Positions 16,525 through 28,238 of a stretch of DNA of 64,000 nt are shown here, piece after piece. Source of the stretch: Muribaculaceae bacterium. GTDB taxonomy: Bacteria > Pseudomonadota > Alphaproteobacteria > Rs-D84. Both the position numbers and the translations under genes were made by a program. The stretch's first letter is position 1. Each line of letters opens with the position of its first letter. Under the pieces are notes generated by a model. The model saw only the letters and a program-made list of their open reading frames with translations. It made no database searches and was not told the DNA's origin. The stretch spans positions 248,001-312,000 of the forward strand of contig JAMPEH010000001.1 of assembly GCA_023665245.1 (NCBI GenBank), given 5' to 3'.

Positions 16525-17118
16525 ATGATATATGCTTATATTCGGGTCAGTACAGATCATCAAGATTGTGAAAACCAAAAAATTGGTATAGAGGCCAAGG
16601 CTGCCACCATGGGGCTGTCAATTGACAGATATATCCAAGATGCCGGTGTGTCCGGAACACTGGCCCCAGACAGTCGTGCACTGGGTGGATGTTTGCGGCA
16701 ACTGGCACCCGGCGATATTATCATTTGCAGTGAATTATCCAGGCTGGGGCGCAAATTATTCATGATAATGCATATATTGGAACACTGTATGAACGTCGGC
16801 GCACGCGTATACACAGTCAAAGATGGATACGAGTTGGGTGATAATATTCAATCCAAAGTCATGGCATTTGCGTTTGGCCTGACGGCGGAAATAGAACGCG
16901 ACCTTATCAGTAAACGCACCAAAGAGGCCCTGGCGCGTCGGCGTATGTCAGGCCTATGCTTGGGGCGGCCCCGTGGTGCCAAGAATAAAATTTATAAACT
17001 AACGTATCATGCAGATTATATTAAACAACAACTGAGTAATGGTGTACCGCGATATAAAATTGCCCAGAAATTAAAAGTAAATCCCCGCACGCTGCGGCGC
17101 TTTATTCGGCATTTTTAA
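16525..17118 (+). CDS. Serine recombinase (resolvase/invertase family)
   Basis: A 197-residue recombinase with Ser9 in YIRVST, SELSRLGRKL and the long helix EIERDLISKRTKEALARRR, then an HTH (VPRYKIAQKLKVNPRTLRRF). The ATG at 16525 follows a GGGGGGA site; an upstream start at 16510 is less well placed. It is transcribed away from tRNA-Asn and away from the other recombinase. Confidence 0.9.
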   Translation: MIYAYIRVSTDHQDCENQKIGIEAKAATMGLSIDRYIQDAGVSGTLAPDSRALGGCLRQLAPGDIIICSELSRLGRKLFMIMHILEHCMNVGARVYTVKDGYELGDNIQSKVMAFAFGLTAEIERDLISKRTKEALARRRMSGLCLGRPRGAKNKIYKLTYHADYIKQQLSNGVPRYKIAQKLKVNPRTLRRFIRHF

Positions 17119-17263
17119 CCAACAATAAAAATACCTATGCCAAAGGTTGACTTTCTGGGCTTTTTCTCCTAACATTATAAATAAAATAAAAGGCACAAAT
17201 AAACCTTGGTTAAAACTGCTGAAACTTTATTCCCATAAGACGCATGCGACCGGTTTTGTTTTG

Positions 17264-17337
17264 CCTTTTGTTTATGTGGCGGGTGTGACATATCGCAAGA
17301 CTGTCAGGTTTGGTGTGCTAAGTCCCGAACGTTTGAA
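17264..17337 (+). promoter_or_regulatory. Possible structured 5' leader of the glycan operon
   Basis: GTGGCGGG and CCCGCCAC can close an 8-bp stem around a 55-nt interior that contains TGACA/TGTCA and GTT/AAC helices, giving a multibranch shape just before the GT2 start. No known riboswitch consensus is evident and there is no terminator. Low confidence. Confidence 0.25.
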
Positions 17338-17371
17338 CCCCGCCACGTTTCATCAACGAAAAGAGTACCCT

Positions 17372-18265
17372 ATGCCAAAAGTATCTGTATTAATGCCTGC
17401 ATATAATTCTGCAAAATATATTTCTGTGGCTATTGATAGTATCCTGAATCAGACATTTACAGATTTTGAATTAATTATTATAAATGATGGCAGTACCGAT
17501 AACACCGCCGAAATTGTCCACAAATATACAGATACGCGCATTAAATTCATTGATAATACCCAGAACCAGGGACTGATTGCCGTATTAAATCAGGGCTTGG
17601 ATTTATGCGCGGGTGAATATATTGCCCGTATGGACAGTGATGATATTTCAATGCCAGAACGCCTGGCAAAACAGGTTGCGTATATGGACGCCAATCCGGA
17701 TGTTTGTGTTGTTGGTGCGTGGATACAAATGTTTGGTGATAAAAATAAACAGATAAAATATCCTGAATCTGTTAAATTATTTGACTTATTGATATATGGT
17801 TCGCAGGTTGCGCATCCAACATCAATGCTGCGTACAAGTGTCTTGCGTAAAAATAACATCCGCTATGACTCTGCATATCTGCATGCCGAAGATTATGGGC
17901 TGTGGGCGACATTGGCAAAATATGGCAAAATACACAATCTGCAACAGGTATTATTAAAATACCGATATCACAAATCCAGTGTTTCCGTATTGCATCACCA
18001 GACCCAAATGCAAAATGCAAATTTAGTAAGAAAAAATATATTAAAACCATTACTAAGCAATCAGGCAGATGCTGATAAGATTGTATCGTTGACGACAGAG
18101 TTAAACCAATATTTCTATTTGTTTGGATTTATCCCATTAATACGTCGGAAACAATATTCAATTACCAAGACCAAGTATTACCTGTTTGGGAAATTACCAC
18201 TGGTGCGGGTTCAAAACAGCAAAATTTATTTATTTGAATTTATAGAAATAGGAAATATAAAATGA
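17372..18265 (+). CDS. Family 2 glycosyltransferase
   Basis: Inverting GT-A enzyme of 297 residues that transfers a sugar from a nucleotide donor onto a surface glycan. The N-terminus VSVLMPAYNSAKYI, INDGSTD and the metal-binding DSDD (88-91) are typical of GT2. The start is the ATG with AAGAG upstream; an in-frame extension to 17147 has no site and no family similarity. Its TGA overlaps the next start (ATGA), so it is coupled to the HAD-like gene. Confidence 0.92.
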   Translation: MPKVSVLMPAYNSAKYISVAIDSILNQTFTDFELIIINDGSTDNTAEIVHKYTDTRIKFIDNTQNQGLIAVLNQGLDLCAGEYIARMDSDDISMPERLAKQVAYMDANPDVCVVGAWIQMFGDKNKQIKYPESVKLFDLLIYGSQVAHPTSMLRTSVLRKNNIRYDSAYLHAEDYGLWATLAKYGKIHNLQQVLLKYRYHKSSVSVLHHQTQMQNANLVRKNILKPLLSNQADADKIVSLTTELNQYFYLFGFIPLIRRKQYSITKTKYYLFGKLPLVRVQNSKIYLFEFIEIGNIK

Positions 18266-20187
18266 GTATCAATACAAAGGTATGTAAAGCAGAAATTATT
18301 TCATTTGATATATTTGATACACTGCTGTTTCGTCCATACGTCAGACCGATTGATTTGTTTTTACATATGGAGAAAGTGTTTAATAAACCATTCTTTATGA
18401 ACGCACGCATACACGCGGAAAAACATGCACGGGATAAATCAACGCGCGAAGATATAACACTGGATGAAATATATGCAGAATTGGATTCGCAATTCCAAGA
18501 TATGAAACAACGGGAATTAGATTGGGAATATATGGTTTTAACGCCAAATATGGAAATGAAATCTGTCTGGGATTTTGCAAAGCAACATGGCAAGAAAATT
18601 ATTGTCACATCTGATATGTATCTGCCGACGGAATTTATAAAGCGTGTATTACAGAAAAACGGCTTTGGCGACTATGATAAATTATATGTGTCGGGGGATG
18701 TCGGCAAGACTAAATCAACCGGCACATTATTTGAGTATATCATCAAAGAATTAAATATACGTGCCGATAAAATATTGCATATCGGTGATAATAAAAAGTC
18801 TGATTACCAAAATCCACGTCGGCATGGTATAAAATCCGTTTTGTACCCACAGATAATACGTAATTTTATAAAGCACACACCAAAAATAGACAAATTTTAC
18901 AATCGTAATTCATATAATTTGGATTCAGGTATTCTGGTATCAATATTGGCAATTCGTAATCACAATGCGGGATTTTGTCCAGACAACAAAAACTATTGGT
19001 ATAATCTGGGCTATGAATATGCAGGGCCTGTAATTTATGGCTACACTCGTTTTATAGAAAATGTTGCAAAAAAACAAAACTTACAACACATAATGTTCGT
19101 TGCACGTGATGGATATACGTTGCAAAAAGTGTTTCAGACATTTGATAACAATATCGATAATTCATATGTTTATGCGCCACGTTTTTTGAACCTGATATGT
19201 CGATTGGATTATGCCAAAGAAGACATAAAACAATCCGAGGCAATTATAAAATATTTCTGTCAGAAAGATAAAAACCTTAACAAGGCATTTGCAACTGCAA
19301 AACCATCACATTGGCGCGATTATCATTCTTTTATCCAAAATAATAAAGATGTGTTTATAGATTATGCATTGCAAGAGCATGAAAATTATAAAAAATACCT
19401 ATTAAGTCATACGAAGTCAGCAAATGCTATCGGTATTGTTGATACCATTACCGGACAATTTTCGTCACAAAAACTGATTGAAAATTCACTGGGATTGCAA
19501 ACCACAGCCATGTATTGGTCTGTATTAAAAACGGGGTTCCAGGGTATATTTAATTACCAAGAATTTATACAAAATGATTATAACAGTCATAATGTATTTA
19601 CCAAAAATTGGGATTTTATGGAATTGTTAATGACCGCGCCTGAATATCCCATCAGTAATATAAAGCCAGATGGCACACCAATATATAAACCAAACCCCAG
19701 TTCCGCAGAACAATTCAGAAAGCAAATTTATCCAGATATATCCAATGGCGCGTTGGATTTTGCCAATGATATTAAATCATGGTTTGGTGGATATGATATT
19801 TCCCTGAATGCATCAACACTTGTATCGTATGTAAACAGTTTTATTGATTATCCGACAAAAAATGACATACAAAATATGTCTGAAATCAAACATGCATACG
19901 ACAGTGGTCACAGTGATTATCGCCCGTTATTTTCTGTTAAAATATCAGCTTCGCTGGTGTTGCATAAACCATTAGTTGCATTGCGATTGATAAAATCTGC
20001 AATATGGCGTACACCATTACAAAATGTTGTCGTATGTATATGTGACCCAATAAAAATCAGGATGCGTGGTCTGAAACAAATTCGTATTTTATTGTTGCCA
20101 AAATTACAACACAGATATTTAACTATATTATTGCGAATAACGCATAATTGTCTCTATCAAATATCTGTTGGCAAACCAAAAATATAG
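18262..20187 (+). CDS. HAD-like hydrolase domain protein of a glycan operon
   Basis: A 641-residue cytoplasmic protein beginning with a HAD motif I (FDIFDT, residues 15-20), motif II in VTSDMYL and motif IV in HIGDNKKSD. The remaining 400 residues match the long form seen beside capsule and O-antigen genes (COG5610-like). It may act on a phosphorylated sugar intermediate; the substrate is unknown. It lies between two glycosyltransferases. Confidence 0.75.
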   Translation: MSINTKVCKAEIISFDIFDTLLFRPYVRPIDLFLHMEKVFNKPFFMNARIHAEKHARDKSTREDITLDEIYAELDSQFQDMKQRELDWEYMVLTPNMEMKSVWDFAKQHGKKIIVTSDMYLPTEFIKRVLQKNGFGDYDKLYVSGDVGKTKSTGTLFEYIIKELNIRADKILHIGDNKKSDYQNPRRHGIKSVLYPQIIRNFIKHTPKIDKFYNRNSYNLDSGILVSILAIRNHNAGFCPDNKNYWYNLGYEYAGPVIYGYTRFIENVAKKQNLQHIMFVARDGYTLQKVFQTFDNNIDNSYVYAPRFLNLICRLDYAKEDIKQSEAIIKYFCQKDKNLNKAFATAKPSHWRDYHSFIQNNKDVFIDYALQEHENYKKYLLSHTKSANAIGIVDTITGQFSSQKLIENSLGLQTTAMYWSVLKTGFQGIFNYQEFIQNDYNSHNVFTKNWDFMELLMTAPEYPISNIKPDGTPIYKPNPSSAEQFRKQIYPDISNGALDFANDIKSWFGGYDISLNASTLVSYVNSFIDYPTKNDIQNMSEIKHAYDSGHSDYRPLFSVKISASLVLHKPLVALRLIKSAIWRTPLQNVVVCICDPIKIRMRGLKQIRILLLPKLQHRYLTILLRITHNCLYQISVGKPKI

Positions 20188-20195
20188 AGATAAAA

Positions 20196-21131
20196 ATGAC
20201 ACGGAAACAACCTGTTGAAATTGTTTTTTCAACAACACAAAACTATTTACCATATTATATTGTATTGGCACATTCTATTGCCAGTAATTTGAACGGTCGT
20301 CCATTTAAAATTCACGTACTATATACAGAATCTTTTAATAAGATTCCTGATGCAGATTGGTTAAAATATACAGACTGTATGTATAATACATTATCCAGAT
20401 TTCCGGGGGCACAAATAAATTTCTGTGATATCACGGATAAAATGCATTTGCTGGACGGTCAAAATATAGGGATGTGGGGAAATCAAGTATCATTAACGCA
20501 CTATATTTATTTATTATCACAAATAGCCTTGCCTGATTCTGATAAAGTTATATATATGGACGGTGATATGATTTGTAACTGTGATTTATCAGATGTATTT
20601 GATACCGATATGTCAGAAAAATTGATATTAATGGCAGAACACAGTGGCGGTGATGACCTTTCTGAAAAAGAATTAAGCCCCACGGCTAGTAACTCTGGAT
20701 TTTTAGTATTAAATTTGAAACAGTGGCGTATAACAAATACAATGGAACGAATCTTAGAGTTTGGCAGACGAATGCCGACAACTTCTTTTTGCGATCAGGC
20801 TTTATTATACTATTATTTTGCAGTTAATAATCCTGAAAAAATCTCGTATGTAGATAAATTATATAATATTTTTCCTGGTGCGTTCCCAAATATACCAACC
20901 AGACAAATGAAAGTTTTACATTTTACATCATATCGTGATCCGAAACCATGGTTACATCTGGGCGGTTATTCTTGGCGTGGCAGTGACATTTGGTGGTATC
21001 ATGCAAGACAAACCGCGTTTTATGAAAATTTTATAGATGCCATAGTGGACAAGAAAATTCATATTAAGTCTAAAAAGAAAGAAACTAAATTACAGCGACT
21101 GTGGCGGCATATTTCTATATTAAAATTTTAA
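20196..21131 (+). CDS. Family 8 glycosyltransferase
   Basis: Retaining GT-A enzyme of 311 residues, related to LPS galactosyl/glucosyltransferases. The metal-binding DxD is MDGDM (Asp122, Asp124), preceded by the LTHYIYLLSQ helix, and NSGFLVLNLKQWR is a family block. The start at 20196 follows GAGAT; the upstream in-frame start lies inside the HAD-like gene. Last gene of the operon, followed by a terminator. Confidence 0.9.
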   Translation: MTRKQPVEIVFSTTQNYLPYYIVLAHSIASNLNGRPFKIHVLYTESFNKIPDADWLKYTDCMYNTLSRFPGAQINFCDITDKMHLLDGQNIGMWGNQVSLTHYIYLLSQIALPDSDKVIYMDGDMICNCDLSDVFDTDMSEKLILMAEHSGGDDLSEKELSPTASNSGFLVLNLKQWRITNTMERILEFGRRMPTTSFCDQALLYYYFAVNNPEKISYVDKLYNIFPGAFPNIPTRQMKVLHFTSYRDPKPWLHLGGYSWRGSDIWWYHARQTAFYENFIDAIVDKKIHIKSKKKETKLQRLWRHISILKF

Positions 21132-21157
21132 ACACTGGGCGTTTGCCCAGTGTTTCT
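21129..21157. terminator. Bidirectional terminator
   Basis: AAACACTGGGC-GTTT-GCCCAGTGTTT, between the convergent GT8 and tail-fibre-like genes. Confidence 0.85.
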
Positions 21158-21650
21158 ATGCGGCGTGCGCGTTTAATATCAGCCAACCGATTTTCATTGA
21201 TGCACTGTCGCCATATTTTGAAACGGTAAAACTGGCAACGTTTCGTGATGCAACAACCAGGTGTGTTGTTGCCCAATATGATGGCGACGAGTTTTTAGTT
21301 ATTTGTACCGTATAATTTGTATTTTGCAGTATTATTGGTAATTGTACTGTTTTTTCATTTCCTGCATATTCGCCACCAATATCCACGCGTCCACTTTTGT
21401 ATTTCCGGTACCAGGTGTAATTATTTTCGGCGGTGGGTATTTGTGTCGCAACGACATAGTCAGCGGTTTCGGGGATTGTGGGGCTGGTGCTGACATCTGC
21501 GGCGCGGGCCAATTTTACGCCGCCCGGTGTTGTGCCATCATGCACGCGCAGTGTCTTGTTTGTTGTGTCCATCGTGATTTCACCAATGGCCCCGGTAAAT
21601 GTTTCGTGTTTGGCTGCCGTTCCGCGCCGTATTTGTATTTGTCGTGACAT
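21156..21650 (-). CDS. Phage tail-fibre-like protein with tropism-determinant N-domain
   Basis: A 164-residue protein whose first 55 residues (QIQIRRGTAAKHETFTGAIG, then EITMDTTNKTLRVHDGTTPGG) match the N-terminal repeat of phage tail fibres and the Mtd tropism determinant. The rest is beta-rich and resembles a small receptor-binding tip. The start at 21650 follows GGGGAAAC. No other phage structural gene is adjacent, so it is an orphan: a remnant, or a fibre reused by the cell. Confidence 0.7.
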   Translation of the reverse strand: MSRQIQIRRGTAAKHETFTGAIGEITMDTTNKTLRVHDGTTPGGVKLARAADVSTSPTIPETADYVVATQIPTAENNYTWYRKYKSGRVDIGGEYAGNEKTVQLPIILQNTNYTVQITKNSSPSYWATTHLVVASRNVASFTVSKYGDSASMKIGWLILNAHAA

Positions 21651-21782
21651 ATTTTTTGTTTCCCCTTGTGGCTTGTGCCCCGACACCGGTTGTGTGTTTG
21701 ACGGCACGTGCCACTAATCGGGACATGATAAAATTATCGCGGGGCGCATGGCCCCCGGCTAAGTCACATTAATTAAATAAAA

Positions 21783-21812
21783 AAAGCGCCACACGAATGG
21801 CACCTATTTCAA
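21783..21812 (-). terminator. Orphan intrinsic terminator
   Basis: On the minus strand GGTGCCA-TTCG-TGTGGCGC is followed by TTTTTTT. No gene ends here on that strand; it may protect fabI transcription from opposing read-through or end an unannotated RNA. Confidence 0.45.
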
Positions 21813-21932
21813 TATATGTAGTATACCACAAACTGCCCCTTTTGTCAACAGAATAATATATTGATTGATATCTGGTGCGGCGGGTGCTATATTAAAACCA
21901 TGTCCAATAAAGATGACAAAAAAGGAAACAAA

Positions 21933-22742
21933 ATGTTATTGAAAGGAAAAAAGATTTTAATCACAGGTGTTGCCAACGATTGGTCTATGGCGTGGGCAAT
22001 TGCCAAACGTGCACATGAAATGGGCGCTGAAATCGCGATGCCGTATGCGATGCCAAACTTGGAAAAACGTGTTCGCCCATTGGCAGAATCAATTGGTGCG
22101 AAATTTGTCCAAGAATGCAATGTTCAAAACGATGAACAAATGGATTCTTTGTTCGCCGCCATTGAAAAAGAATGGGGCCACTTGGACGGTATGCTGCACG
22201 CGATTGCGTTTTCAGATAAAAACGAATTAACCGGTCGCTATGCCGATACAACGCGTGATAATTTCAAGAATACAATGGATATTTCTGTGTATTCATTGGT
22301 TGACCTGACACGTCGTGCATCAAAATTAATGAGTGACGGCGGTTCTATCGTCGCATTGACATATTTTGGCGGGGAAAAGTCTGTGCCAAATTATAACGTA
22401 ATGGGTGTTGCAAAATCCGCCCTGGACAGCAGTGTTCGCTATCTGGCGTCCGACCTGGGACGTGATAAAATCCGCGTTAATGCGATTTCAGCCGGCCCAA
22501 TTATGACATTGGCGTCATCTGGTGTTGGCGGATTCAAGGCTATGTTGCGTCTGAATGCAGAACAGACCCCATTGCGTCGCAATATGACATTGGATGATGT
22601 ATCGGGCGCCGCAGTGTATTTGTTCAGTGACCTGTCGTCTGCGGTGACGGGCGAAGTCCACCACGTTGATTGTGGTTATTCAACAACCGGCATGATGCCA
22701 AATGAATTAAAAGACATTTTATTAAAGGGTCTGGATTCATAA
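21933..22742 (+). CDS. fabI: Enoyl-ACP reductase (NADH)
   Basis: SDR-fold enzyme catalysing the last step of each fatty-acid elongation cycle. GVANDWSMAWAIAK is the nucleotide-binding loop, YNVMGVAK carries the Tyr-x6-Lys catalytic pair, and ISAGPIMTLAS is the FabI signature. The ATG at 21933 has AAAGGA; an ATG at 21900 in the same frame lies 6 nt after a TATATT and could add 11 residues by leaderless initiation. A single-gene unit with a terminator. Confidence 0.95.
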   Translation: MLLKGKKILITGVANDWSMAWAIAKRAHEMGAEIAMPYAMPNLEKRVRPLAESIGAKFVQECNVQNDEQMDSLFAAIEKEWGHLDGMLHAIAFSDKNELTGRYADTTRDNFKNTMDISVYSLVDLTRRASKLMSDGGSIVALTYFGGEKSVPNYNVMGVAKSALDSSVRYLASDLGRDKIRVNAISAGPIMTLASSGVGGFKAMLRLNAEQTPLRRNMTLDDVSGAAVYLFSDLSSAVTGEVHHVDCGYSTTGMMPNELKDILLKGLDS

Positions 22743-22765
22743 TTGTGCTACCAACCGTCAATCCA

Positions 22766-22798
22766 ACAAAAATCCGCCGTCTGGCGGATTTTTTGTTT
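22766..22798. terminator. Bidirectional terminator after fabI
   Basis: AAAATCCGCC-GTCT-GGCGGATTTTTTG between convergent genes. Confidence 0.9.
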
Positions 22799-23333
22799 AT
22801 TGCTTGTAATAGCAATTACTGGTGTATTTGTATGTACCGGTGGTATCTTTGCCACTGGTGACAAAGCAGGTGGTTATACCCGGATTACTGCACTCAGATC
22901 CAAAGCCTACCCAATATGTCCAATAATTACACCATGATCGCCCTTTGGTTCCATCTGGCGCGGTTGGACAGTCGGCACATGCGTATTCAATGAACGACCC
23001 ATCGTCACGCCAATTTTCGTATATATATTGGGTGGATAGACAAGTGCGACCAATAACCTCGCAATCTTTGACATATGAATATCCGTCACGTTTGTCTTCG
23101 GTGGATTCGTCATACCATATTTCGACGTAATCAAAATTCCGTTCCATGTCTTCAAATCCGTTTTCGCAATGGTATTCCCATCCAACTTCATTATTATCAT
23201 CATATGTTGATGTGAACCAGTAATACGTACCGTTGTACATGTGGTTTTGGACATATCCAGATACTTCTGCGTGTGCGTTTATTGGTATGGCAAATGCGAT
23301 ACACATCGCCAAGGTTATAATTTTAGGTTTCAT
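22797..23333 (-). CDS. Secreted Cys-rich protein with TTGT-type C-terminal motif
   Basis: A 178-residue protein with a Sec signal (cleaved about after AHA, residue 22) and a Tyr/Trp/Cys-rich mature part with at least 10 Cys, probably disulfide-bonded in the periplasm or outside. Its end, DTTGTYKYTSNCYYKQ, recurs in the proteins at 39782-40192 and 49809-50426, defining a small family. AGGAGATTG is the ribosome-binding site, placed right behind leader D. Function unknown. Confidence 0.75.
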   Translation of the reverse strand: MKPKIITLAMCIAFAIPINAHAEVSGYVQNHMYNGTYYWFTSTYDDNNEVGWEYHCENGFEDMERNFDYVEIWYDESTEDKRDGYSYVKDCEVIGRTCLSTQYIYENWRDDGSFIEYACADCPTAPDGTKGRSWCNYWTYWVGFGSECSNPGITTCFVTSGKDTTGTYKYTSNCYYKQ

Positions 23334-23363
23334 TTTTCAATCTCCTGCTTTTCGTTGTTAAAC

Positions 23364-23548
23364 AAAAAACCACCAGATAAATCTAAGTGGTTGGAGGTTG
23401 ATAGCTATTCGTAGGAAATAGTGGGGTGCCTTCGATATATAACACCACCCCTCCAACCCAAATAATTTGGTTGGAGATTCGTTTTACGTCACTCCGACGC
23501 CTACTGTTTAAGGGCTATCACACCCCGATGTTGAATAATCCCAACATC
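23364..23548 (-). promoter_or_regulatory. Attenuator-like structured leader, copy D
   Basis: Reads on the minus strand. P1 hairpin GATGTTG-GGATTATT-CAACATC (23548-23527), then CGGGGTGTGA. Segment 1 CTCCAACC (23476-23469) pairs with segment 2 GGTTGGAGG (23458-23450); segment 2 also pairs 9/9 with segment 3 CCTCCAACC (23397-23389). Terminator ACCAC (23391-23387) / GTGGT (23373-23369) then TTTTT. A promoter TTGATT-17-TAAACT lies just upstream, placing the RNA 5' end at P1. Closest in sequence to copy C. Confidence 0.8.
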
Positions 23549-23597
23549 ATTTTCAGTTTATTATTAATTACACATAAAATCAAGATGGATATTCCGA

Positions 23598-23626
23598 TAT
23601 AAAAAATCCGCCATCCGGCGGATTTA
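23598..23626 (-). terminator. Terminator of ligA
   Basis: AAATCCGCC-GGAT-GGCGGATTTTTTAT on the minus strand. Confidence 0.88.
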
Positions 23627-23631
23627 ATAAA

Positions 23632-26312
<2,681 letters not shown>

Positions 26313-26410
26313 GCTCTGGTGTCCCTTTGTTTATAACTGCATTAAAATATAATAGTTGGAAAAATACAAGCCATTTGTGATATAATTCTGTCAAAGGGAG
26401 ATTTTATAAA

Positions 26411-28189
26411 TTGCCACGTGCCACGCCACGTAATATTGATGACGACAAAGAACCACAGCCACGCACGTCGTGTCGCATGCGCATATTAATATGGGCGATT
26501 GATTTGGCGCTGATGCTGATTGTTGCGGTGGCGACGTACGTTATGATTATATACCTGCGAATGCCGTCGTTGGATGCGATATTGCATGAAACGCGTCCGC
26601 CTGCAATTATTTTTTTAGATAAAAACGGAACTGAAATTCGCGCATCAAACCGTATTATGGGAACACCTGTGTCGGTTGATACGTTGCCGCCATATGTCTG
26701 GCAGGCGATTGTTGCAATTGAAGACAAACGCTTTTTTGACCATGGGCCGATTGATATGCGTGGCATGACGCGTGCGATGATTGGTAATTTGGTGCATGGA
26801 CGAATTACCGCCGGTGGTTCATCCATTACCCAGCAAACGGCAAAAAACATTTTCTTATCGCGCGAGAAAAAGATATCCCGCAAAGTTCAAGAATTAATAC
26901 TGTCATATTGGCTGGAAAACAGATTTAATAAAAATCAGGTCTTGGATTTATATATGAACCGCGTATCACTGGTTGGCGGAATGCGCGGTATTGATGCCGC
27001 TGCCCGCGGTATGTTCCAGGTATCAGCAAATAATATCAGTCTGGCCCAGGCTGCACAAATTGCCGCAATGTTAAAGGCCCCAACGACATACAGCCCACTG
27101 CGTAATCCGGAAAAGAATATTAAACGTGCCCGGATAATTTTACAAGAAATGGTGCGACAGGGGTATATTACGATTAATCAGGCCCGTATCGCGGCATCTG
27201 AACTGGGGCCTGCAACACCGGCACCTGATACAAATATATATCGATACTGGACCGATTATGTGTCTGACGAATTGCGTTCGCGCATGGGTGAATTTACATC
27301 TGATATGTATGTGCATACAACGTTGGATATGAATTTACAAGAACACGTTGCCGCGATTTTGCCCCGTCATGTTGGTGCATATCAGGGGGCCACGGTGGCA
27401 TTTGCGCGTGATGGTGCGATATTGACCATGGTTGGTGGCGCCAATTACCAGGCCAGCCAATTTAATCGCGTGCTTGCCGCACGTCAGCCCGGCAGTTCGT
27501 TTAAACCAGTTGTATACTTGGTCGCGTTAGAGGGGGGCATGACCCCAGACATGTATGTGAACGACAGTCCGTTTTCCATTGGCGACTATACACCGCAAAA
27601 CTATAACGCGCGTTATTATGGTGATATCACATTGGCAACGGCATTTGCAAAAAGTGTCAATTCCGTTCCTTTAAAATTAACAGAAATTTATGGCATTGAT
27701 TCTGTTTTAGATATGGCTGGGCGACTGGGGGTGGGAACGCAACTGCGCCGTGAATATTCGACGGTGTTGGGGGCGTCTGAAATGAATCTGATGGATTTGA
27801 CAACAATATATGCGGTTATTTGGAATAACGGTGCGTCTGTGCGACCGTATTCAATAACACGTGTCACAGACCCGCACGGCAACATATTGTATGAACGCGA
27901 CCCGTCTGACCCGATACAGATTTTAACCCCTGTGACGGTTGGGTATATGGCCGAATTGTTGGCCGATGTTGTGGCGCCGGGTGGGACTGGCAAACGTGCG
28001 GCGGCGCCAAATGTTCTGGGCGGGAAAACCGGCACCAGTAATAATAACCGTGACGCGTGGTTTGTTGGCGCAACACCAAATATGACAATTGGCGTTTGGG
28101 TTGGCAATGATGATTTTACGCCCATGGATTCCAAGATTACGGGTGGCACCATCCCCGCTGAAATTTTCCACGATATCGTCTTGCAATAA
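26411..28189 (+). CDS. Class A penicillin-binding protein (bifunctional murein synthase)
   Basis: Polymerises and cross-links peptidoglycan in the inner membrane. A single membrane segment (about 25-48) is followed by the GT51 domain with catalytic Glu104 in IEDKRFFDH and GGSSITQQTAKN, then the transpeptidase domain with SSFK (Ser362, Lys365), SVN, and KTGTS. At 592 residues it is shorter than PBP1a because it lacks the OB insert. The TTG start follows GGGAG by about 11 nt; the next ATG falls in the membrane segment. TATAAT lies near 26380. Confidence 0.92.
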   Translation: MPRATPRNIDDDKEPQPRTSCRMRILIWAIDLALMLIVAVATYVMIIYLRMPSLDAILHETRPPAIIFLDKNGTEIRASNRIMGTPVSVDTLPPYVWQAIVAIEDKRFFDHGPIDMRGMTRAMIGNLVHGRITAGGSSITQQTAKNIFLSREKKISRKVQELILSYWLENRFNKNQVLDLYMNRVSLVGGMRGIDAAARGMFQVSANNISLAQAAQIAAMLKAPTTYSPLRNPEKNIKRARIILQEMVRQGYITINQARIAASELGPATPAPDTNIYRYWTDYVSDELRSRMGEFTSDMYVHTTLDMNLQEHVAAILPRHVGAYQGATVAFARDGAILTMVGGANYQASQFNRVLAARQPGSSFKPVVYLVALEGGMTPDMYVNDSPFSIGDYTPQNYNARYYGDITLATAFAKSVNSVPLKLTEIYGIDSVLDMAGRLGVGTQLRREYSTVLGASEMNLMDLTTIYAVIWNNGASVRPYSITRVTDPHGNILYERDPSDPIQILTPVTVGYMAELLADVVAPGGTGKRAAAPNVLGGKTGTSNNNRDAWFVGATPNMTIGVWVGNDDFTPMDSKITGGTIPAEIFHDIVLQ

Positions 28190-28238
28190 AATTTGAAATT
28201 TGCAATATTTGGCCCAGAATAATTCGCGGGGGGACTAT

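Noticed and set aside
17264..17337. tRNA-like gene
   Set aside because: The closing stem fits but no T-loop consensus or anticodon arm of correct size can be drawn.
17147..17371. N-terminal extension of the GT2 gene
   Set aside because: No ribosome-binding site and no GT2 similarity before MPKVSVLMP.
26404..26883. Long antisense frame in the PBP gene (also 27688-28377)
   Set aside because: Shadow of the conserved GT51 and transpeptidase coding frame.
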